A DNA stretch of 7,170 nucleotides, taken from assembly GCA_031290005.1 (NCBI GenBank), contig JAITOJ010000147.1, positions 1-7,170 on the forward strand, written 5' to 3'. This DNA is from Treponema sp. (GTDB lineage: Bacteria > Spirochaetota > Spirochaetia > Treponematales > Treponemataceae). The translations under genes and the position numbers were made by a program. Shown piece after piece: positions 1 to 6,184 of this stretch; positions within the stretch are counted from its first letter, which is position 1; every line of letters starts with the position of its first letter. Below the pieces are notes generated by a model that saw only the letters and a list, made by a program, of their open reading frames with translations, searched no databases and was not told the DNA's origin.

Positions 1-23
1 GCCCAGCCCCCCAAGAGGGACAT
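1..23 (-). CDS. First codons of an unidentified gene downstream of the RND exporter (partial)
   Basis: On the minus strand an ATG at 23-21 opens a frame reading M-S-L-L-G-G-W before the window ends. It lies 3 bases after the exporter's TGA stop (29-27). An AGG site, in the last sense codon of the exporter, precedes the ATG by about 6 bases, which is the usual geometry of translationally coupled genes in an operon. Only seven codons are visible, so no family can be assigned. MMPL/HAE3 exporters are often followed by genes for lipoprotein-sorting or outer-membrane proteins, so such a partner is possible but unproven. The frame could also be chance. Confidence 0.4.
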
Positions 24-26
24 CGC

Positions 27-2663
27 TCACCTATTTTCGATAAACCTTGGCTTGAGCAGCATGAGCAGCGCGGGCACCAGCACCAGTCCCACCAGGGCGC
101 TCATGAACAGCGACAGGGCCACCAGAGTGCCGAACTGGGCCAGCATGGTGAACCGGGACAGGAGCAGCACCGCAAACCCCGCGCCGGTTGACCCGGCGTC
201 CAGGATAATCGCCACCCCGGAGGTGATATAGGCTTGGCGCAGGAATTCGCCCTGGCCGCCGGATTCACGAAACCCCCGCTTGTAGGCCTCCAGAAAGTGA
301 ATCGTGTAGTCAATGCCGATGCCCATGGTCAGGCTGAAAATCATGGCCGTGCCGATGTTCAGCTTGATGTTCAGAAACCCCATGACCGCAAAGTTGGCCA
401 GAATCAGTATCAGCAGGGGCACCACGCCGATAACCCCCGCCAGGAACGACCGGTTCACAAAAGCCACAATGAAAAACAGGGACACCAGCGCGATAGCCAT
501 GGACGTCCACACCGAACGCACCACCAAATCGTTGGTGGATTTTTCTACCAGCGCGGGCCCGCCAATGGTCAATCGCACATCCCGGGGAAAATTGGCCGCC
601 GCATAGTGCCGAATCGCCGCCACCACCTGGTCGGTATCCCGCTGCCCCACCACCCTGAGCTGTACCAGACTGCAGATTGCCGTGGGTTCCAGGGGGTCGT
701 TGGCATATTCGCTGATGTTCCCTGAAAGCAGCACCAGGTAATTGGACACCAGACGCTGCAATTCCTCCGGGGTTGACTTGCCGTACCGCGCCGGGTCAGC
801 GGGGATTTCGTAATACGAAGCGCCCTCATAGTTTGTGAGACGCTTAAACTGCCAGACCAGGTCAGCGGCGGTGGCGTCCCGGCTGCCGCTGACCGCTTGG
901 GAGAGAAGAGCGGTGAGCGCATAGAGATTAGCAGGCGGAGCGTCAGGGGAATACGCTGTCTCAGAAACCGCTCCAGCCGCCATGCTATTCTCCCCGGTAT
1001 CGCTGAAATCCCCGAAGCCAAAGTCATCTTCAAACCCAAACCCGATTTCCTCTGCGCCCGTGGAAGCCGCGGCAGCGGGCCGCAGGCCCTCTGGGGGTTC
1101 GTTGACATTGAAGACCTGGTTGATGCGCTTAATCAAGTCGGTAAAGCCCGTCACCTTGCCCGTCCCGGCAACAGTGTTTTGCAAATAACCGTTCAGGCCG
1201 TCCAGGGCCCGGAGGGTGTCCGGGCGCAGGAGGATTTCCGGGCTGTCCGCCTCAACCACCACGCTCAGGGTTTTGGAACCGCCGAACTTTTCCCGGATAA
1301 ACCGGTCGGACTTGACGATGTCCGTGTCGGGCCGGAAATATTCCACAAAGATGTTGTCGATGACCACCCGTGCCGCGCCGAACAGGGACACCACCGCCAG
1401 AATCACCGTCACCACCACCACGGCCCGTTTGCGGAGGGCCATATTCATAAAAATATCCGCGATGCGGTGATGGAGCGGGTTGTCCAGGCCGTCGCCGGTC
1501 TTCTTGATTTTCAGAGTCCGCAGGGGTTTGGGGCCCCGCAAAATCAGAATCGCCGGGGTCAGGGTGACGGCGATGACAAAGGACACCAGTACGCCAAAGG
1601 CGGCAAAGTAGCCAAACTCCCGGATGGGGGTCACCTCGGTAAAGCAGAAGGACAGAAAACTCACCAGGGTCGTCAGGGCAGCCAGGAACACGGGCCTGAT
1701 GATGCTCTGGATAAGGCCGCGCACAAACTCCCGGTGTTCCGCGTCGTTTAAGGCGGCCAACTCTTTGCCCGTCCCGTCGATGTAGTGAACGATGACGTGC
1801 AGGCCGTAGGAGTTGCCCACGGCGATGAGCACCACGGGCAGCACGGTGGTAATAATCGACAGCTTGATGCCGAACAGGGGCATGGCGCCCACAGACCAGA
1901 TGACCGCCACGATAACCGCCAGAATGGAAAGCAGCACAAAGCTCATGCGGCGCAGGGGCAAAAAGACAATCAGGAGCACCACGAAAATTACCAGTGGAAT
2001 GAGCAGCGCCAGGTCAGCTTTCATGGCCTCGCTGATGGTGGCGGTGATGACCGGCAGCCCCGTCACATACACCTGGGCGGAACCGCTGAACAGTTCCCGG
2101 GCCAGGTCGCGGATTTGTATAAAGCTGGCGATGACCTCCGGCTTGCTCGCCTCGTCGGCGTGCACCGTCATGGGCACGATGATTTGGGTGGCGCTGAAGT
2201 CATCTGATATCAGGGCGCGCTGGTACATATCCCAGGACAGGAGCCGCTTCTTGAGTTCCGCGATTTCCGCTGCCGTGCCGGTAAAGTCTTCGGAAACCAG
2301 GGGTTCCACGATGATGGAGTCGCTGTCCCCGGTGATATATTCGCTGGACACGATGGAATTCACGTTCCCCACCACGTCCAGTTCCTCGATGCGGTTCACA
2401 TAGTCCCGGACAAGGCGCAGAAAATCCGGGTCAAAGATGTCGCCGTATGCGCGTTCAAGGCCCACCAAAATAAAGAGGGAACTGCCAAAGGTGTCGCTGA
2501 TATACGCCGAAGTGAGCAGGGCCTCGTCGTTCGCGGGGACAAAGCGGAAGTTGTTGTTGTCCATCTCTATCCGGGGAAGCTGGGCGGCAAAAAACAGGGT
2601 GATTACCGCGATACCGGCAATAATCAGCTTGGGATGCCTGAATAATCGTTCCATACTATACAT
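27..2663 (-). CDS. RND superfamily exporter, MMPL/HAE3-like
   Basis: This is an 878-residue inner-membrane transporter of the RND superfamily, single-chain with two homologous halves, as in MMPL and HAE3 (hydrophobe/amphiphile exporter) proteins. Substrate is probably a lipid or hydrophobic molecule moved by proton motive force; the substrate itself cannot be read from the sequence. Visible layout: TM1 about 11-28, periplasmic porter loop about 30-215, TM2-TM6 about 217-376, TM7 about 411-433, second loop about 434-715, TM8-TM12 about 716-870. Family hallmarks are TGLPVITATISEAM (201-214), LPVVLIAVGNSYGLHV in TM4 (275-290), GGPALVEKSTNDLV (701-714) and GIGIDYTIHF in TM10 (781-790), which carries the acidic residue typical of the second half. 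The start at 2663 is supported by AGAAGG 7 bases upstream; a second ATG three codons in is a weaker alternative. An odd Gly/Phe/Asp-rich stretch (about 528-575) interrupts the second loop. Length and the 12-TM plan look complete. The next gene follows after 3 bases. Confidence 0.92.
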   Translation of the reverse strand: MYSMERLFRHPKLIIAGIAVITLFFAAQLPRIEMDNNNFRFVPANDEALLTSAYISDTFGSSLFILVGLERAYGDIFDPDFLRLVRDYVNRIEELDVVGNVNSIVSSEYITGDSDSIIVEPLVSEDFTGTAAEIAELKKRLLSWDMYQRALISDDFSATQIIVPMTVHADEASKPEVIASFIQIRDLARELFSGSAQVYVTGLPVITATISEAMKADLALLIPLVIFVVLLIVFLPLRRMSFVLLSILAVIVAVIWSVGAMPLFGIKLSIITTVLPVVLIAVGNSYGLHVIVHYIDGTGKELAALNDAEHREFVRGLIQSIIRPVFLAALTTLVSFLSFCFTEVTPIREFGYFAAFGVLVSFVIAVTLTPAILILRGPKPLRTLKIKKTGDGLDNPLHHRIADIFMNMALRKRAVVVVTVILAVVSLFGAARVVIDNIFVEYFRPDTDIVKSDRFIREKFGGSKTLSVVVEADSPEILLRPDTLRALDGLNGYLQNTVAGTGKVTGFTDLIKRINQVFNVNEPPEGLRPAAAASTGAEEIGFGFEDDFGFGDFSDTGENSMAAGAVSETAYSPDAPPANLYALTALLSQAVSGSRDATAADLVWQFKRLTNYEGASYYEIPADPARYGKSTPEELQRLVSNYLVLLSGNISEYANDPLEPTAICSLVQLRVVGQRDTDQVVAAIRHYAAANFPRDVRLTIGGPALVEKSTNDLVVRSVWTSMAIALVSLFFIVAFVNRSFLAGVIGVVPLLILILANFAVMGFLNIKLNIGTAMIFSLTMGIGIDYTIHFLEAYKRGFRESGGQGEFLRQAYITSGVAIILDAGSTGAGFAVLLLSRFTMLAQFGTLVALSLFMSALVGLVLVPALLMLLKPRFIENR

Positions 2664-2695
2664 GGCTCATCCTTCTACATCTAATTCATACCTGC

Positions 2696-2724
2696 GTTTT
2701 ACCGGAATTTCGGGCCAATGTCAA
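2696..2724 (-). promoter_or_regulatory. Predicted sigma70 promoter of the RND exporter
   Basis: On the minus strand a perfect TTGACA (2724-2719) is separated by 17 bases from TAAAAC (2701-2696), a 4 of 6 match to the -10 consensus. The predicted start is near 2689, giving a leader of about 25 bases that contains the AGAAGG ribosome site. Found by eye; no transcript data. Confidence 0.6.
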
Positions 2725-2766
2725 CAGACGCGCGGCGTAACGCGGGATATTACTTTTTTGCGGTTT

Positions 2767-2784
2767 GTGTTATAGTGACAACAC
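2767..2784 (+). promoter_or_regulatory. Extended -10 promoter inside a GTGTT-N8-AACAC dyad (regulator gene)
   Basis: The sequence GTGTTATAGTGACAACAC contains an extended -10 element (TGT followed by TATAGT at 2771-2776). The five-base arms GTGTT and AACAC are exact reverse complements. No good -35 is present; TTACTT at 2750-2755 is the best weak candidate. The predicted start lies at about 2783-2785, immediately before the ATG at 2786. A related dyad covers the -10 of the desulfidase operon, so this may be an autoregulatory operator. The left arm overlaps the TG-extended -10 motif, so only the right arm is independent evidence. Confidence 0.5.
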
Positions 2785-2785
2785 A

Positions 2786-3484
2786 ATGATACCGGAACCA
2801 GAAAAAGCTGTCCGAAAAGGAAAAAAAGCTTTGTCCCAGACAGACAGGATGATTCTTGAATCCTACGAAACCACCATGGACGCGCTTGCCGCTTATTATG
2901 GAGAAGCTTTCGAGATTGTTTTGCACAGTCTGAATGATTTAGACCACTCGGTAATCAAAATTGTAAATGGTTTTCACTCCGGGCGAAAACAAGGAGCGCC
3001 CATTACCGATTTTGCGCTTTCCATGCTGGAAAAGATACAGCGGAACAATAGCCTTCAGGAAAAAAGCGCCGCCTTTGATATTTATTTTTCCACCGGCAAA
3101 CACGGCGAGCCGCTTAAGTCCACAACAATCGTAATATTCGGCGAAAAAAAAGAAGCCATCGCTATGCTCTGCATCAATTTGTATTTGAATAGCCCTATCA
3201 GCGACATTGTTAAAAATTTTACCCCTTCTGACCCGGTCAATTTTATCAACGAAACTTTTATCACCGAGTCAGCGGAATTGATTAAACGCTCACTGGATAA
3301 GGTAAAAAATGAAGTGTTTCCTGACAGCGCAGTGCAAACTTCCCAAAAAAACAAGGAAATAATCAAACAATTATACTATCAGGGGATTTTCAAACTAAAA
3401 AACGCTGTTCCGATAATTTCCAACGGACTTTCTATTTCAAGAAATACGATATATATGCACCTGCGCACTCTTGAAAAAAAATAA
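2786..3484 (+). CDS. YheO/DauR-type transcriptional regulator (PAS-like + HTH)
   Basis: This 232-residue cytoplasmic DNA-binding protein has the two-domain plan of YheO-like regulators. The N-terminal PAS-like domain (about residues 35-135) carries the signature EIVLHSLNDLDHSVIKIVNG followed by SGRKQGAPITDFAL. The C-terminal helix-turn-helix (about 185-230) reads IIKQLYYQGIFKLKNAVPII, then the recognition region NGLSISRNTIYMHLRTLEK. Known relatives include E. coli YheO and the Pseudomonas D-arginine regulator DauR, so an amino-acid-related ligand is plausible. The ATG at 2786 was chosen because the upstream TTG at 2765 lies before the predicted -10. Neither start has a Shine-Dalgarno site, so the message may be leaderless. 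The gene converges on the symporter-desulfidase operon, which it may control. It is more AT-rich than the exporter and has several A7-A8 runs. The 3' codons form part of the opposing operon's terminator. Confidence 0.85.
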   Translation: MIPEPEKAVRKGKKALSQTDRMILESYETTMDALAAYYGEAFEIVLHSLNDLDHSVIKIVNGFHSGRKQGAPITDFALSMLEKIQRNNSLQEKSAAFDIYFSTGKHGEPLKSTTIVIFGEKKEAIAMLCINLYLNSPISDIVKNFTPSDPVNFINETFITESAELIKRSLDKVKNEVFPDSAVQTSQKNKEIIKQLYYQGIFKLKNAVPIISNGLSISRNTIYMHLRTLEKK

Positions 3485-3512
3485 CCCCTGCCCGAGATAT
3501 GGGCGGGGGTTA
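3474..3512 (-). terminator. Intrinsic terminator of the symporter operon
   Basis: The arms 3482-3493 and 3501-3512 pair over 12 positions with one G-U wobble and a 7-base loop, giving a GC-rich stem. On the minus strand the stem is followed by TTATTTTTTTT, a strong U-tract made from the A-run at 3474-3481. That is an excellent rho-independent terminator for the desulfidase-symporter transcript. On the plus strand the same hairpin directly follows the regulator's stop but lacks a U-tract, so it would terminate that message only weakly or protect its 3' end. Confidence 0.88.
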
Positions 3513-3517
3513 GCAAA

Positions 3518-4708
3518 TTACAGGTCAACTTCTATATTTTGTGTTCCGATTTTGTGCTTTTCCACATATCCCGTCAGGATGAGGGTAAGCGCGCCGTCAC
3601 CAGTGACATTACAGGCAGTGCCGAAGCTGTCCTGAAGGGCAAAGATGGTGAGCATCAGGGCGGTTCCGCTGGCGTCAAAGCCCAGAACGCTGACAATCAG
3701 CCCCAGGGAAGCCATAACCGTACCGCCGGGTACGCCCGGGGCGGCAATGGCGAAGATACCCAGAAGCAGACAGAACAGAATCATTGTGCCCAGGTTTGGC
3801 AGGGCGCCATACAGCACCTGGGACACGGTCATCACAAAGAAGACCTCGGTCAGCACCGAGCCGCACAGGTGGACATTGGCGAACAGGGGGACGCCGAAAG
3901 ACACCATGTCGTCCCGCAGGGCATCGGATTTCTTGGCGCACCGCAATGCTACCGCCAAGGTTGCCGCGGAGGACATGGTGCCCACCGCCGTCAGGTATGC
4001 CGGCCCATAATGGCGCAGAACACGGAAGGGATTTTTGCCAGAATAAGCCCCGGCAATACCGTAGAGCAGGGTGAGCCAGATATAATGCCCTGCCATGGCA
4101 ATCACGATTACCACTAGGAATACCGGGAGCTGTTTGGTAATTGAACCTTCGTAGGACAGGGAGCAAAAGGTGCCGGCGATAAAGAAAGGCAGCAAAGGAA
4201 TAACCACTGTGGTCACAATGGAAATGACGATTTTCTGAAATTCATCCAGCAGACTGATGACGGTTTTTGCTTTTGTCCAGGTGGCCGCAAGGCCCACCAG
4301 AATCGCTATGACCAGGGCGCTCATAACGGGCATAATCTGGGGAATAGCGAGGCTGAAAACTTGCTTGGGCAGTTCCCGGTTGGCGTCCACGCTAGGAATG
4401 ATGTTCAGGTGCGGGATAATCCCGTAACCAGCCAACATGGAAAAGAGCGCCGCGCCGATACTGGAAACATAGGCGATAACCAGGGCAAGGCCCAGCAGCT
4501 TGGACGCGCTTGCCCCCAGCTTGGTAATCGACGGGGCGATAAACCCGATGACGATCAGGGGGATACAGAACATAATCAGATTCCCCAGAAGGCTCTGTAC
4601 GGTAACGACAATCTGCATTACCGCCGCGTTGGCAACCAAGCCAACAACAATACCGACGACGAGTCCTATCACTAAACGAAGTGGCAGGCTGGACAAGATT
4701 TTTTTCAT
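3518..4708 (-). CDS. Dicarboxylate/amino acid:cation symporter (DAACS family), predicted neutral amino acid substrate
   Basis: This 396-residue polytopic inner-membrane protein belongs to the glutamate-transporter-like DAACS family (GltPh, SstT), which couples uptake of an amino or dicarboxylic acid to Na+ or H+. Visible elements are the helical hairpin 1 serine motif GTMSSAAT (about 243-250), the hairpin 2 loop APGVPGGT (323-330) and the TM8 signature QDSFGTACNVTGDG (359-372). Aligned by eye to GltPh, the Asp (360), Thr (364) and Asn (367) of the binding site are kept, but the Arg that holds the substrate side-chain carboxylate is Gly (363). In eukaryotic relatives loss of this Arg goes with neutral substrates such as serine and cysteine. 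The frame opens further upstream at 4762, but MKKILSS at 4708 has AAGGAG at ideal spacing and avoids overlap with the preceding gene. It is the second gene of the operon, 43 bases after the desulfidase. Cysteine or serine is the inferred cargo. Confidence 0.9.
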   Translation of the reverse strand: MKKILSSLPLRLVIGLVVGIVVGLVANAAVMQIVVTVQSLLGNLIMFCIPLIVIGFIAPSITKLGASASKLLGLALVIAYVSSIGAALFSMLAGYGIIPHLNIIPSVDANRELPKQVFSLAIPQIMPVMSALVIAILVGLAATWTKAKTVISLLDEFQKIVISIVTTVVIPLLPFFIAGTFCSLSYEGSITKQLPVFLVVIVIAMAGHYIWLTLLYGIAGAYSGKNPFRVLRHYGPAYLTAVGTMSSAATLAVALRCAKKSDALRDDMVSFGVPLFANVHLCGSVLTEVFFVMTVSQVLYGALPNLGTMILFCLLLGIFAIAAPGVPGGTVMASLGLIVSVLGFDASGTALMLTIFALQDSFGTACNVTGDGALTLILTGYVEKHKIGTQNIEVDL

Positions 4709-4713
4709 AAAAA

Positions 4714-4720
4714 TCTCCTT
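4714..4720 (-). promoter_or_regulatory. Ribosome binding site that fixes the symporter start
   Basis: AAGGAGA on the minus strand lies 5 bases (TTTTT) before the ATG at 4708. The upstream in-frame ATGs near 4762 have no comparable site and would overlap the desulfidase stop, so the shorter 396-residue product is preferred over a 414-residue one. Confidence 0.8.
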
Positions 4721-4731
4721 CTTAATATATT

Positions 4732-4748
4732 TACGGCCAAAGGCCGTA
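4732..4748 (-). other. Intercistronic hairpin between desulfidase and symporter genes
   Basis: TACGGCC and GGCCGTA form a perfect 7-bp stem with an AAA (plus) or TTT (minus) loop, 3 bases after the desulfidase stop and just before the symporter ribosome site. No U-tract follows, so it is more likely an mRNA-stabilising or processing structure that sets relative expression of the two genes than a full terminator. Confidence 0.6.
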
Positions 4749-4751
4749 TGG

Positions 4752-6029
4752 TTACTCATCAAGCATGATTTGAATAATCTCTTTGTCGGTCTTTTTCATG
4801 CCTTCCCGGCCAAGGCGGCAGATATTCTTGATGGTGTTCTCCACCCCTTTGGCGATAATGCCGTCTCCGCCATGGAACTGCTGGCCGTTTTGGTACATCT
4901 GATACCCCAGAATACCTGCGTCAACCGAAGCGGCGATTTTTGCGGCGCAGGAAGGCTTGGCGCCATCACAGACAATACCGGAAACAATAGCCAGCGCATT
5001 CACGAGGGTATGGGAAATGGCGTCCATCCGGCCTCCGTGGAGGTAGGCGATACCGGCCCCCGCGGCCGCGCCCGCGCAGACCACGCCGCAATAGGCCGAA
5101 AGTCTGCCGATGCCGGTTTTCAAGTGTATGGCGATGAGGTCTGACACCACCAGCGCCCGAATAAGCAGTTCCGATCTTGAGTCCAATTCTTTCGCGTATT
5201 CGATGACCGGCATCGAAGCCGCGATGCCCTGATTGCCGCTCCCGGACACAATGACTACCGGCATTGCGCACCCGCTCATACGGGCATCCGACCCTGCCGC
5301 AGCCGAGGCTTTTGCCCGGATTTTAATGTCGTCGCCGTAATTGGCCCGCAACACCTTGCCGATATTCGCGCCGTAGGTTCCGTTCAGCCCTTCGGCGGAA
5401 ATTGCGGAATTGTGTTCTATCTGCCGCTCTATCAGCTCCCGGACATCCTCAAGCCGGACAGTATCCGCAAAGTCAATAATGGCCTCTACATCCAGCAGTG
5501 TCCGGTCGGTTTCTCTCGCCTCCGCTGCCACCGGTTCAACAGCTTGGAATATGGTTTTGCCGTCTTGTTCCACCAGAACGATATTGGTATGAAAATCGAT
5601 AATTCTGACCCGTGTCTGAGATTTTCCTGCGTATAAGGTAATGATGATTTCAAATACCCGTTCGGTGTCGAGCATCCGCACTTCAATCGGAGTGGTCTGC
5701 AAAAAGGATTTTATCTCCTCTTTTTGGGTGTCCGAGACTTGGGCAATTACTTCCAGCTTTTTTTCAGACTGTCCCGCGACGACACCTGCCGCCGCCGCCG
5801 CTTTGATTCCCTTAAGACCGCCGGTGTTTGGAACCACCACGCTTTTGACGTTTTTGACAATGTTGCCGCTCACTTCCACCAGCACTCGATCCGGATAAAC
5901 TCCCAATTCCTGCCGCGCCCGTGCCGCGGCAAAAGCTATCGCCACCGGCTCGGTGCATCCCATGGCAGGAATCAATTCTTCCCGCAACACTTGCACATAA
6001 TTTTCATATCTTGTATCCGTTGTCTGCAT
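4752..6029 (-). CDS. cyuA: UPF0597 family L-cysteine desulfidase / serine dehydratase-alpha-like enzyme
   Basis: This 425-residue cytoplasmic protein matches the UPF0597/YhaM (CyuA) family, iron-sulfur lyases related to the serine dehydratase alpha subunit. Characterised members break L-cysteine into pyruvate, ammonia and sulfide using an oxygen-sensitive [4Fe-4S] cluster. Visible motifs are MGCTEPVAIAFAAARAR (23-39), SGNIVKNVKSVVVPNTGG (54-71), MSGCAMP (251-257), SGSGNQGI (262-269), SAYCGVVCAGAAAGAGIAYLHGG (311-333) and GIVCDGAKPSCAAK (351-364). Cys25, Cys314 and Cys354 are the likely cluster ligands: the methanogen desulfidase is recalled to use Cys25, Cys282 and Cys322, which have the same 40-residue spacing between the last two. 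The start at 6029 has AGGAG 8 bases upstream and an excellent promoter. It is first gene of an operon with the symporter. Exact substrate (cysteine versus serine or another amino acid) is not proven by sequence, and the symbol is assigned at family level. Length is normal for the family. Confidence 0.88.
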   Translation of the reverse strand: MQTTDTRYENYVQVLREELIPAMGCTEPVAIAFAAARARQELGVYPDRVLVEVSGNIVKNVKSVVVPNTGGLKGIKAAAAAGVVAGQSEKKLEVIAQVSDTQKEEIKSFLQTTPIEVRMLDTERVFEIIITLYAGKSQTRVRIIDFHTNIVLVEQDGKTIFQAVEPVAAEARETDRTLLDVEAIIDFADTVRLEDVRELIERQIEHNSAISAEGLNGTYGANIGKVLRANYGDDIKIRAKASAAAGSDARMSGCAMPVVIVSGSGNQGIAASMPVIEYAKELDSRSELLIRALVVSDLIAIHLKTGIGRLSAYCGVVCAGAAAGAGIAYLHGGRMDAISHTLVNALAIVSGIVCDGAKPSCAAKIAASVDAGILGYQMYQNGQQFHGGDGIIAKGVENTIKNICRLGREGMKKTDKEIIQIMLDE

Positions 6030-6066
6030 GTGAGTTACTCCTGTTTCGCCCTCAATAGCGTTACTT

Positions 6067-6082
6067 GTGTTAAGTATAACAC
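6067..6082. promoter_or_regulatory. Perfect palindrome covering the operon -10: candidate operator
   Basis: GTGTTAAGTATAACAC on the plus strand (GTGTTATACTTAACAC on minus) has perfect 6-base arms GTGTTA/TAACAC around a 4-base centre. It completely covers the -10 hexamer and reaches the predicted start, so a bound protein would block RNA polymerase. The arms resemble GTGTT/AACAC at the regulator's own promoter (2767-2784), though with a different centre length. Binding by the regulator encoded at 2786-3484 is inference. Confidence 0.55.
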
Positions 6083-6101
6083 TGAAATTTTATTTAGTCA
6101 A
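6073..6101 (-). promoter_or_regulatory. Strong sigma70 promoter of the desulfidase-symporter operon
   Basis: Minus strand: TTGACT (6101-6096), 17-base spacer, TATACT (6078-6073), with a TGT extended -10. An A9 run (T9 on plus, 6103-6111) lies directly upstream of the -35, where an UP element would sit. The predicted start near 6066 gives a leader of about 36 bases including the AGGAG site. So good a core promoter would normally need repression, which fits the overlapping dyad. Confidence 0.8.
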
Positions 6102-6127
6102 GTTTTTTTTTAAGGGAGCCTCAAAAT

Positions 6128-6139
6128 CCCCCCCCCCCC
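6128..6139. repeat. C12 homopolymer in the divergent promoter region
   Basis: Twelve consecutive C residues lie between the desulfidase and fic promoters: 10 bases upstream of the fic -35 and 26 bases upstream of the operon -35. Homopolymers of this length are prone to slipped-strand length change. In pathogenic Treponema, poly-G tracts upstream of tpr genes are known to tune transcription by length; a similar role here is inference. Confidence 0.75.
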
Positions 6140-6149
6140 GATCCCACTA

Positions 6150-6177
6150 TTGCGTTATCGCTTTTTTGTGATATACT
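6150..6177 (+). promoter_or_regulatory. Predicted promoter of fic
   Basis: TTGCGT (6150-6155) is followed by a 16-base spacer and TATACT (6172-6177), with TGA giving an extended -10. Only seven bases separate the -10 from the ATG at 6185, so transcription should begin at about 6184-6185 and produce a message with essentially no leader. Confidence 0.65.
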
Positions 6178-6184
6178 ATTTCCC

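Noticed and set aside
897..1751. Long 284-codon plus-strand open frame opposite the RND exporter
   Set aside because: It is a His/Gly/Asp-rich antisense shadow of a GC-rich coding sequence, has no recognisable domain or ribosome site, and lies wholly over a confidently assigned gene.
2765..2785. TTG start extending the regulator by seven residues
   Set aside because: It lies upstream of the predicted -10 hexamer and has no ribosome site; the extension MCYSDNT adds nothing to the PAS-like domain.
3675..4166. 163-codon minus-strand frame within the symporter gene
   Set aside because: Same-strand alternate frame of the symporter, rich in Arg/Pro/Gly/Cys and with no family resemblance; the real frame has clear DAACS motifs throughout this interval.
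4709..4762. Longer symporter start giving 18 extra N-terminal residues
   Set aside because: The extra residues are polar, would overlap the desulfidase stop, and lack a ribosome site, whereas the ATG at 4708 has an ideal AAGGAG.
4500..5144. 214-codon plus-strand frame across the desulfidase-symporter junction
   Set aside because: Antisense to two well-supported genes, with no motif or start signal.
6030..6066. Possible riboswitch or attenuator in the desulfidase leader
   Set aside because: The predicted leader is only about 36 bases with no stable stem or U-tract, too short for a known riboswitch class.
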